Assembly: GCA_012523875.1 (NCBI GenBank)
Contig: JAAYSW010000017.1
Location: 1 to 15,042 of the forward strand
DNA: 15,042 bases
Direction: 5' to 3'
Source: Clostridiales bacterium
GTDB taxonomy: Bacteria; Bacillota; Clostridia; Oscillospirales; Ruminococcaceae
Shown in pieces: positions 1 to 5,806 of the stretch. The notes under the pieces were generated by a model that saw nothing but the letters and a program-made list of their open reading frames with translations, searched no databases and was not told where the DNA came from. Position numbers and translations under genes: made by a program. Every line of letters begins with the position of its first letter. Within the stretch, counting starts at the first letter, position 1.

Positions 1-675
1 CCCCCTATTGCTAACCTTGACCAAATTATTCTTATAGTATCAACCTGTAAGCCAGTGCCAAATATATTGCTATTAGATAAGTTTTTAGCAATTTCTGAAT
101 ATAAGGGAATTAAACCAATTGTAGTAATTACAAAAATAGATTTAGAAAGCTATAGGCAGATATTAGATATATATATAAAGGTTGGTGTTGATACATTTAT
201 TATTGACTATAATGATGATGAGTCAATTCAAGCTTTAAAACAAGCTTTAAAAGGCAAGGTGAGTGTCTTTACAGGAAATTCTGGTGTTGGTAAGTCAACA
301 TTACTAAATGCAATAGACTCTAAGCTGAATATCCCCACAGGTGAAATAAGTGAAAGGCTTGGGAGGGGGCGGCATACTACACGTCATGCTGAATTATATA
401 AGCTTGAGAGTGGTGGATATATTGCTGATACCCCTGGGTTTTCTACATTTGAAACAAATAAATATGATATTATAAAAAAGGAAGAACTTAGTTCATGTTT
501 TATAGAGTTTGATGAGTATTCGGGTAATTGTAAATTCAAGGATTGCTCCCATACAAAAGAGAAGGGTTGTGCTATTGTAACGGCAGTAAATAATGGAGAT
601 ATAGCAGAAAGTAGGCATAAAAGCTACTGTCAAATGTATGAGGAAGCAAAACAGATTAAGGAATGGGAGCTATAA
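1..675 (+). CDS. rsgA: Ribosome small subunit-dependent GTPase A (5'-truncated by window edge)
   Basis: RsgA is a circularly permuted GTPase that binds the 30S subunit late in maturation and checks the decoding centre. The frame is open from base 1, so the N-terminal OB-fold lies outside the window; the GTG at 55 is internal. The fragment opens with the PPIANLDQ segment that leads into the GTPase domain. Motifs come in the permuted order: G4 (TKID, 130-141), the P-loop G1 (GNSGVGKST, 274-300) and G3 (DTPG, 427-438). A C-terminal zinc knuckle follows, with Cys at 529, Cys at 544, His at 550 and Cys at 568, spaced C-x4-C-x-H-x5-C as in the family. Its stop lies one base before the thiN start. 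In Bacillus subtilis rpe sits between these genes, but here it does not. Identification is certain; only the N-terminus is missing. Confidence 0.97.
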   Translation, partial: PPIANLDQIILIVSTCKPVPNILLLDKFLAISEYKGIKPIVVITKIDLESYRQILDIYIKVGVDTFIIDYNDDESIQALKQALKGKVSVFTGNSGVGKSTLLNAIDSKLNIPTGEISERLGRGRHTTRHAELYKLESGGYIADTPGFSTFETNKYDIIKKEELSSCFIEFDEYSGNCKFKDCSHTKEKGCAIVTAVNNGDIAESRHKSYCQMYEEAKQIKEWEL

Positions 676-676
676 T

Positions 677-1315
677 TTGAAAGATTGTTATATTTTTTCA
701 GGTGGTGAAATTTCAGATTATTCTATAATTGATATTGTTGATAATGCATATATTATCTGTGCAGATTCTGGATATCTACACGCAAAAAGGCTTGAGATTA
801 TTCCAAATTGTATTATAGGAGATTTTGATACATATAATGGAGGAGTACCTGCAGGCATTGAGATAATTAAATATAAGGCTGAAAAGGACGATACGGACAC
901 AATGTTGGCTGTAAAGCTTGCGTTGGAAAAGGGGTATACTGATATATGTATTTTTGGTGCTTTGGGTGGACGGTTTGATCATACTATGGCTAATATCCAG
1001 ACATTGCAATATATATATAAACATGGTGGGAATGGTAAGATTATAAGTGACAATGACTGCATTATGTTGCAAGGCACAGGCACAAAGACATATACTAGGC
1101 ATGAAGGCTATTATTTTTCATTGCTTTCCATTTCTGATAAAACTGATGGAGTAACCACAGGGGGCTTGAAATATAATCTTGAAGATGCAATACTTACAAG
1201 CAATTTTCCAATAGGAGTTAGTAATCAAATTATGAATGAGTTTGCAAGTATTACAATAAAAAATGGACTTCTTTTAGTGATTTTTTCTAAAGATACTCAC
1301 AAAAAAGCAATATAA
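677..1315 (+). CDS. thiN: Thiamine pyrophosphokinase
   Basis: Transfers pyrophosphate from ATP to thiamine, giving the cofactor thiamine diphosphate in the cytoplasm. The 212-residue product shows family motifs in order: the N-terminal SGGE, CADSG, the IIGDFDTY nucleotide/metal loop, KDDTDTMLA, and GALGGRFDHTMANI, covering the catalytic TPK domain. A smaller, less conserved C-terminal substrate-binding domain follows. I chose the TTG at 677. It is preceded by GGGAG (665-669) at a seven-base spacing, and translation from it begins MKDCYIFSGG as expected. An in-frame ATG at 638 would add 13 basic residues inside rsgA and lacks a ribosome binding site. The gene starts one base after the rsgA stop, so the two are probably translationally coupled. 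The rsgA-thiN-spoVM order is known from Bacillus. Confidence 0.95.
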   Translation: MKDCYIFSGGEISDYSIIDIVDNAYIICADSGYLHAKRLEIIPNCIIGDFDTYNGGVPAGIEIIKYKAEKDDTDTMLAVKLALEKGYTDICIFGALGGRFDHTMANIQTLQYIYKHGGNGKIISDNDCIMLQGTGTKTYTRHEGYYFSLLSISDKTDGVTTGGLKYNLEDAILTSNFPIGVSNQIMNEFASITIKNGLLLVIFSKDTHKKAI

Positions 1316-1329
1316 GAATATAATATAAT
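1296..1329 (+). promoter_or_regulatory. Possible promoter upstream of spoVM
   Basis: CTCACA (1296-1301) is separated by 17 bases from TATAAT (1319-1324), and a second overlapping TATAAT follows at 1324-1329. The -35 matches the sigma-A consensus at four of six positions. The region is AT-rich, so chance matches are easy. No good sigma-E or sigma-K -10 element (CATA type) is visible before spoVM, although sigma-E control would be expected from Bacillus. Confidence 0.3.
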
Positions 1330-1382
1330 ATAAGATTACCATTGGGGTAAGTATCATTAGAAAAAGTATTGGAGGAGACATT

Positions 1383-1460
1383 ATGAAAATTGTCGTAATT
1401 AAAAGTCCAAAGTTTTTATCAGGTTTACTTAGAATGATGTTTGGCATAAAAAAAGAATAG
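1383..1460 (+). CDS. spoVM: Stage V sporulation protein SpoVM (25 aa)
   Basis: SpoVM is a tiny amphipathic peptide of the mother cell. It recognises the convex outer forespore membrane, anchors the coat protein SpoIVA there, and is reported to interact with the FtsH protease. The 25-residue product aligns without gaps to the first 25 residues of the 26-residue Bacillus protein. It starts MK, has IK at 6-7, then Pro9-Lys10-Phe11-Leu12, Gly14, Arg17, Gly21 and a basic/acidic tail. Pro9, important for curvature sensing in Bacillus, is kept, and the helix alternates hydrophobic and basic faces. GGAGGAG (1371-1377) stands five bases before the ATG. The position directly after thiN matches the Bacillus yloS-spoVM order, and an intrinsic terminator follows. 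Similarity and synteny together make this call strong despite its length. Confidence 0.93.
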   Translation: MKIVVIKSPKFLSGLLRMMFGIKKE

Positions 1461-1480
1461 TTCATAATTAATGAAAAGAG

Positions 1481-1511
1481 CTGCAGATTGTTAATAATCT
1501 GCAGTTTTTTT
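1481..1511 (+). terminator. Intrinsic terminator after spoVM
   Basis: CTGCAGATT (1481-1489) pairs perfectly with AATCTGCAG (1496-1504) around a six-base loop, followed directly by seven T residues (1505-1511). This is a canonical rho-independent terminator, closing the rsgA-thiN-spoVM unit 20 bases after the spoVM stop. Confidence 0.93.
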
Positions 1512-1549
1512 GAATATAAAATAATATAGTAAGCATTTAGGAGGTAAGT

Positions 1550-1828
1550 ATGCAGGACGAAGTATTTTATAATGAGAAGCTTTTAGAACAGGTAAAATCT
1601 AAAAGGCGGAGGGTATATCCAGAGGAGAAAATATCAGAGGTTATTATAACGCAATGTATTATTTGTGTGTTGCTTATCTTAATATTTGTGGTTATGAATA
1701 TTTTTTGCCCAGAAATTAGTCAATCCATGCTATCGAAATATAAGGAACATACTGGTGCAGAAATGGATAGAGTATTGGTTAATGCAGTAGATAAAATTAT
1801 TGAATTCGCAAGTGCAATACCAAAATGA
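1550..1828 (+). CDS. Small single-pass membrane protein, possible reduced SpoIVFA-like partner of the adjacent protease
   Basis: This 92-residue protein is not securely recognised from sequence. Residues 1-30 are charged and cytoplasmic by the positive-inside rule (KSKRRR at 16-21). Residues about 31-52 form one hydrophobic helix, and about 40 residues follow outside, ending in the possibly helical segment VNAVDKIIEFASAIPK. AGGAGG (1539-1544) stands five bases before the ATG. Its last codons overlap the next gene by ATGA, so the two products are probably made together. In Bacillus the gene before spoIVFB encodes SpoIVFA, a single-pass inhibitor and anchor with an external LytM/M23-like domain; clostridial homologues are often M23 proteins. 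Here the charged head, single helix and position fit, but the M23 domain is absent. A SpoIVFA-like role is inference. No frameshifted M23 remnant can follow because the protease gene starts at once. Confidence 0.75.
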   Translation: MQDEVFYNEKLLEQVKSKRRRVYPEEKISEVIITQCIICVLLILIFVVMNIFCPEISQSMLSKYKEHTGAEMDRVLVNAVDKIIEFASAIPK

Positions 1829-2415
1829 TTGAGTTTTATATTAGGAAAGTTAAATTTAATATTGAGTTTGGCTTTTTGGCAGTAGTAGCATTACTTTGTA
1901 TCTTAGATGATGGAAGGTATCTCCTATATGGAGTTTGGGCTTGTATAATACATGAGGTTGGTCATATAGTTCCAATGCTATTATTAGGTGAAAAAGTAAA
2001 GAAAGTTAAATTCCATGCATTTGGCGTAAATATTTCTCCTCAAAATAATACGATTAGACCTTTATATCAAGATGTTTTTATAATTTTAGGTGGGGCAATA
2101 ATTAATATTATCTTAGGTTTAATTGTTTATTTTAGTGATATAGGCACAAACGCATACATATTTGCAAGCATGAATATTATTCTTGGGCTATTCAATCTAT
2201 TGCCATATACAAGTTTTGATGGGGGGACACTGATACTTACAGTAGCAGAATATTTCAATGGTGATACCGTTGAAATTAAAAAAATACTTAGGATTGTAAA
2301 TTGCATACTTTCTATTGCGTTAATAGGATTTTTAATAACTAACCACATTAACAATATTACTTTAGTAATAACAATATCCTATTTAATTTTAATTGAAATT
2401 ATCGGAAGCAGTTGA
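1825..2415 (+). CDS. M50 family intramembrane zinc metalloprotease, SpoIVFB-like
   Basis: A site-2-type protease of the membrane. In Bacillus, SpoIVFB cuts the inhibitory segment from pro-sigma-K in the mother cell; the same role here is likely but inferred. The 196-residue protein has about six hydrophobic segments (roughly 14-27, 34-54, 83-103, 110-127, 150-168 and 175-193). The zinc motif HEVGH places His43, Glu44 and His47 at the same numbers as in Bacillus SpoIVFB. The second motif NLLPYTSFDGG supplies the third metal ligand Asp132. The LGGAIIN segment (88-94) is also typical of the family. The protein ends after the last helix, so the C-terminal CBS domain of Bacillus SpoIVFB is missing. 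The start is fixed by the ATGA overlap with the upstream small membrane gene. The family is certain and the sporulation role probable. Confidence 0.92.
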   Translation: MIEFYIRKVKFNIEFGFLAVVALLCILDDGRYLLYGVWACIIHEVGHIVPMLLLGEKVKKVKFHAFGVNISPQNNTIRPLYQDVFIILGGAIINIILGLIVYFSDIGTNAYIFASMNIILGLFNLLPYTSFDGGTLILTVAEYFNGDTVEIKKILRIVNCILSIALIGFLITNHINNITLVITISYLILIEIIGSS

Positions 2416-2458
2416 TTAAAGCATGAATTTGTAGTAAAATAAAAAAGAATAGTAATAT

Positions 2459-2501
2459 AAGCATTCCATAAAAGCATATTAGCTTGCTTTTTGGAATGCT
2501 T
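2459..2501 (+). repeat. Long inverted repeat / hairpin before the radical SAM gene
   Basis: AAGCATTCCA (2459-2468) pairs perfectly with TGGAATGCTT (2492-2501). After one bulged T, AAAAGCA (2470-2476) pairs with TGCTTTT (2485-2491), leaving an eight-base loop. The 17-bp stem ends seven bases before the GGAGG (2509-2513) of the next gene. No T-run follows, so it is not a standard terminator. It may be a processing or stabilising 5' structure. Its function is unknown. Confidence 0.7.
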
Positions 2502-2520
2502 AATAAATGGAGGATAATAT

Positions 2521-5091
2521 ATGCTTAAAGATAAGCTTGAAAGGCTCTTGTTACAGGTCCAGAAACCATCAAGATATATTGGTGGGGAGGCTGGTAGTAT
2601 AATAAAAGATAAAGAAAATATTGATGTAAGATTCGCATTTTGTTTCCCTGATAGTTATGATATTGGTATGTCGCATTTAGGTATGAAAATCCTATATTCG
2701 CTCATTAATGAAAAGGAAAATTATTGGTGTGAAAGGGTGTTTGCTCCAAATGCTGATTTTGAGGAAGTAATGAGGGCGAACGATATCCCCCTGTATGGCT
2801 TAGAGAGTCTTGAGCCGATAAAGGATTTTGATTTCATAGGCTTCACTTTACAATATGAGCTTTCATATACAAATATACTTAATATGCTCAATTTAGCTGG
2901 AGTACCTATATTCACCAAGGATAGAGGAGAGACGCTGTATCCCATAGTTATAGCAGGTGGACCTTGTGCTTGCAATCCAGAACCGTTAGCTGATTTTTTT
3001 GACTTAGTTGTGCTAGGTGAGGGGGAGGAAGTTAATATTGAACTCCTAGATTTATATAATAAAATGAAGCAGGGTGGAGCAACTAGAGATGAGTTTATAA
3101 ATGAGGCAGTAAAGCTTGAGGGTATTTATGCTCCTTCATTATATAATATAAATTATAATGAGGATAATACAATTAAAGAAGTAATAGCTTCTGGTAATGC
3201 TCCCAAGATTGTAAAGAAACGCATTGTAAAAGATTTTGATAAGGTTTTTTACCCAGATGAATTTGTTGTACCATTTGCTGAGATTGTGCATGACAGGGCT
3301 TCGGTGGAGGTGCTAAGGGGCTGTATAAGGGGATGCAGATTTTGTCAAGCTGGCTTTCTATATAGACCTTTTAGAGAAAAATCATCGGAAGCAATTTGTA
3401 ATCAGGCAAAATCCCTATGTGAGAGTACAGGTTATGAGGAAGTTTCTCTTGTTTCATTGAGTACCAGTGATTATCTTGATATAGATACAATGCTTACAGA
3501 CCTTATTAAATATACTGAAAGAAATAATGTAAATCTTTCCTTGCCATCGCTTAGGGTGGATAATTTCTCTGAGGAATTGCTTGAGAAAATAAAGAGGGTA
3601 AGAAAGAGTGGTTTGACTTTTGCACCAGAGGCAGGGACGCAGAGATTGCGTGATGTTATAAATAAAAATGTTACTGAAGAAGAAATTATGAATACCTGTA
3701 GAATAGCCTTTGAGGGTGGATATACAAGGGTGAAACTATATTTTATGATAGGGCTACCAACTGAAACTGATGAGGATATTATAGGTATTGCTGAGCTTGC
3801 ACAAAGGGTTGTAGAGTTATTTTATGAGATGCCAAATAAACCTAAGGGCAAGGGCGTGGAGGTGTCTATAAGCACAGCAACATTCATACCTAAGCCGTTT
3901 ACACCATTTCAGTTTGAGGCACAGGATACAAGAGAACAGATTAATGAAAAGCAAAAACTCTTAGTTTCTTCCATTAAGAGCAGGAAAATTCGCTGGAGCA
4001 CCCATGACCCGAATATAAGTATATTAGAGGCACTGCTTGCCAAAGGGGATAGAAGATTATGCAATGTTATATATAGTGCATGGGAAAAGGGTTGCAAATT
4101 TGATAGTTGGGGCGAATGCTTCATGTATGATAAATGGCTTGAGGCGATTGATGAGAATGGAATAGATATTGGTTTTTATGTGAATAGGAAAAGGGAATTT
4201 AACGAGATACTCCCATGGGATCATCTTGATTATTATATCTCTAAGGATTTCTTGGTTAGGGAGAATAAAAAAGCGCATGAATCGAAAACGACAAATCACT
4301 GTCGTTTAGAATGTTCAAACTGTGGTGTTATTTCAAGGACTGGAGAACCATGTTTTAATTATAAGGAGTTACCTACAACTAAAACAGCGGGAAGTGAGAT
4401 TGATATTGCGGAAGATAGGGAAGATGCAAATCAGGATGTGTTTCCGATAAGAGTTGTATTTGAAAAAAAGGATAGGGCTAAATATATTTCCCATTTGGAT
4501 TTAAATAGATGCATGCAGAGGATAATTAAGCGTTCAGGGCTACCAGTCTGGTATACGGAAGGGTTTAATCCACATTTATATATAACTTTTTCACTAGCAT
4601 TATCGCTAGGTTTTGAAAGTATTTGCGAGGTTATGGATTTTAAGCTTACGGAGGAACTTTCCTTTGATGAGGTGAAGAAAAGGCTTAATAATGTTTTGCC
4701 AGAGGGATTAAAAGCTTTAGAGGTCTATAGTCCGATTAACAATCACACAGAAATTGCGTTCTCAGAATTTAATATTTGCATTGAGGGTGATGGGGCAGTT
4801 TTGCTATCTGAGCTAGATAAGTTCTTGGCTAGGACTGAAATTCTTGTTGAGAAGAGGACTAAAAGAAAGGGAGTAAAAACAATTGATATAAAGCCCGATA
4901 TAGAGATTGTTTCTAAAATAGACGAAGGGGACAGGCTTGTAATTGATGTGAGATTGCCAGCAGGAACACAGGTAAATTTAAACCCAAATTTATTTCTCGA
5001 TGCTTTTTTGAATGGGATAGAGATGAATACTTTTGTAGCTAAGGTTGAACGTACAAAAATTATTTGTGGTAATGGTGAATTTTTTTTATAA
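2521..5091 (+). CDS. Radical SAM protein fused to DUF2344 (TIGR03960-TIGR03936 type)
   Basis: This 856-residue iron-sulfur protein joins two families often encoded by adjacent genes in Clostridia. Residues about 1-230 form the N-terminal domain typical of the TIGR03960 group. The radical SAM core holds CIRGCRFC, giving Cys268, Cys272 and Cys275 for the 4Fe-4S cluster that cleaves S-adenosylmethionine, plus the downstream TFAPEAG and IGLPTETDED segments. A second cysteine group, Cys594, Cys598, Cys601 and Cys611, closes this half and may bind another metal. After an acidic, probably flexible linker (about 615-640), residues 641-850 form the DUF2344 domain (FPIRVVFEKKDRAKYISHLDL onward). The substrate is unknown; a link to RNA or ribosome modification is sometimes suggested because the family usually sits beside RNase G and rplU. 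That neighbour is absent here, and rplS follows from its own promoter. GGAGG (2509-2513) supports the ATG. Confidence 0.93.
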   Translation: MLKDKLERLLLQVQKPSRYIGGEAGSIIKDKENIDVRFAFCFPDSYDIGMSHLGMKILYSLINEKENYWCERVFAPNADFEEVMRANDIPLYGLESLEPIKDFDFIGFTLQYELSYTNILNMLNLAGVPIFTKDRGETLYPIVIAGGPCACNPEPLADFFDLVVLGEGEEVNIELLDLYNKMKQGGATRDEFINEAVKLEGIYAPSLYNINYNEDNTIKEVIASGNAPKIVKKRIVKDFDKVFYPDEFVVPFAEIVHDRASVEVLRGCIRGCRFCQAGFLYRPFREKSSEAICNQAKSLCESTGYEEVSLVSLSTSDYLDIDTMLTDLIKYTERNNVNLSLPSLRVDNFSEELLEKIKRVRKSGLTFAPEAGTQRLRDVINKNVTEEEIMNTCRIAFEGGYTRVKLYFMIGLPTETDEDIIGIAELAQRVVELFYEMPNKPKGKGVEVSISTATFIPKPFTPFQFEAQDTREQINEKQKLLVSSIKSRKIRWSTHDPNISILEALLAKGDRRLCNVIYSAWEKGCKFDSWGECFMYDKWLEAIDENGIDIGFYVNRKREFNEILPWDHLDYYISKDFLVRENKKAHESKTTNHCRLECSNCGVISRTGEPCFNYKELPTTKTAGSEIDIAEDREDANQDVFPIRVVFEKKDRAKYISHLDLNRCMQRIIKRSGLPVWYTEGFNPHLYITFSLALSLGFESICEVMDFKLTEELSFDEVKKRLNNVLPEGLKALEVYSPINNHTEIAFSEFNICIEGDGAVLLSELDKFLARTEILVEKRTKRKGVKTIDIKPDIEIVSKIDEGDRLVIDVRLPAGTQVNLNPNLFLDAFLNGIEMNTFVAKVERTKIICGNGEFFL

Positions 5092-5097
5092 AAGTGC

Positions 5098-5126
5098 TTG
5101 CAATTTATTCTGATATATGGTAGAAT
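5098..5126 (+). promoter_or_regulatory. Sigma-A promoter of rplS
   Basis: TTGCAA (5098-5103) and TAGAAT (5121-5126) are separated by exactly 17 bases, each matching the consensus at five of six positions. It begins seven bases after the radical SAM stop. The predicted start near 5133 gives a leader of about 177 nt. Confidence 0.8.
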
Positions 5127-5132
5127 AATAAA

Positions 5133-5309
5133 GCATTTGAAATCCGTTGTGATGGAATAGTCTTTTCATTATAACGAGTTTAATGCCATTATAATGTCAT
5201 TAAATCGGATAGTCCGCTGCACATAGAGGTTTAAATTATACTGGATGATAAGCCATTTATGTTATGAAACAAGGTGCAAGAATATCTGAAAAAATTAGGA
5301 GGAAAAACA
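5133..5309 (+). promoter_or_regulatory. Structured 5' leader of rplS, candidate L19 autoregulatory leader
   Basis: This long non-coding leader lies between the promoter and the rplS ribosome binding site AGGAGG (5297-5302). TTTAATG (5179-5185) pairs with CATTAAA (5198-5204), and ATCCG (5142-5146) pairs with CGGAT (5206-5210) to close an outer stem. CGGA (5206-5209) can instead pair with TCCG (5213-5216) around TAG, an alternative fold. Firmicute rplS genes are known to carry an L19-binding leader; whether this one belongs to that class cannot be judged by eye. Feedback control by L19 is inference. Confidence 0.5.
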
Positions 5310-5657
5310 ATGGATGCATTAAAGCTAATTAGTCAGGATAGTATGAAGCCTGGAAAACCTAATTTTGCTGTTGGTGATACTGTAAAGGTTCACGTTAACA
5401 TCAAGGAAGGTGAAAAATCTCGTATACAGATTTTTGAAGGCACTATTATAGCTAAGAAACATGGCGGAGTAAGCCAAACTATTACAGTTAGACGTCTTTC
5501 ACATGGTTGTGGTGTTGAAAGGGTTTTCCCAGTTCACTCACCTGTTGTGGAACAGATTGAAGTTGTAAGAAAAGGTAGGGTTCGTAGAGCGAAGCTATTT
5601 TACCTACGTGATAGGGTTGGTAAGGCTGCTAAGGTTAAGGAACAAATTAAAAGGTAA
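5310..5657 (+). CDS. rplS: 50S ribosomal protein L19
   Basis: L19 sits at the interface between the 50S and 30S subunits and contributes to an intersubunit bridge. The 115-residue product is the usual family length and is recognisable throughout: the N-terminal helix MDALKLISQDSMK, the barrel segment FAVGDTVKVHVNIKEG, RIQIFEGTIIAKKHGG, ITVRRLSHGCGVERVFPVHSPVVEQIEVVRKG split across the core, and the basic C-terminus RVRRAKLFYLRDRVGKAAKVKE. I start it at the ATG at 5310, seven bases after AGGAGG (5297-5302). The in-frame start at 5274 would add 12 residues that are part of the leader and do not resemble L19. The gene has its own promoter, leader and terminator, so it can be expressed alone. Confidence 0.98.
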   Translation: MDALKLISQDSMKPGKPNFAVGDTVKVHVNIKEGEKSRIQIFEGTIIAKKHGGVSQTITVRRLSHGCGVERVFPVHSPVVEQIEVVRKGRVRRAKLFYLRDRVGKAAKVKEQIKR

Positions 5658-5658
5658 T

Positions 5659-5683
5659 AAGCTGAGGGGCGTCCTCGTTGCTT
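5659..5683 (+). repeat. Hairpin directly after rplS
   Basis: AAGC (5659-5662) and GAGG (5664-5667) pair with CCTC (5673-5676) and GCTT (5680-5683), with an internal asymmetric loop. No T-run follows. It may stabilise the 3' end of the rplS transcript before the terminator at 5697. Confidence 0.45.
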
Positions 5684-5696
5684 AGATGCTATGCAT

Positions 5697-5720
5697 GGGG
5701 GACTTTCAGGTCCCTTTTTT
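5697..5720 (+). terminator. Intrinsic terminator after rplS
   Basis: GGGAC (5699-5703) pairs with GTCCC (5710-5714) around a six-base loop, extended by two possible G-T pairs, and is followed by six T residues (5715-5720). A further 7-bp hairpin, TTGCTAT (5719-5725) with ATAGCAA (5731-5737), abuts it. Confidence 0.82.
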
Positions 5721-5806
5721 GCTATTTATCATAGCAAGCGATACATTTAAATAAAGGCATAATTTTATCTAAGGGTTATAAATTTTCCCTAAGAAAAGGA
5801 GTAGTC

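Noticed and set aside
55..57. GTG as the start of rsgA
   Set aside because: The frame is open upstream to base 1 and encodes the conserved PPIANLDQIIL segment, so the gene begins outside the window.
638..640. ATG start for thiN
   Set aside because: It has no ribosome binding site and adds a basic extension unlike the family; TTG at 677 has GGGAG at good spacing.
776..1102. 108-codon minus-strand frame inside thiN
   Set aside because: It is antisense to conserved thiN motifs and resembles no protein; such frames are expected opposite AT-rich genes.
1531..5137. AAGCATT shared upstream of three genes (1531, 2459, 5131) as a regulatory motif
   Set aside because: The 7-mer is short, AT-rich and also occurs inside coding sequence (for example near 8613), and its position relative to the starts is not constant.
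5274..5309. N-terminal extension of rplS from an upstream start
   Set aside because: The ATG at 5310 follows AGGAGG and gives the standard L19 N-terminus; the extension translates leader RNA.
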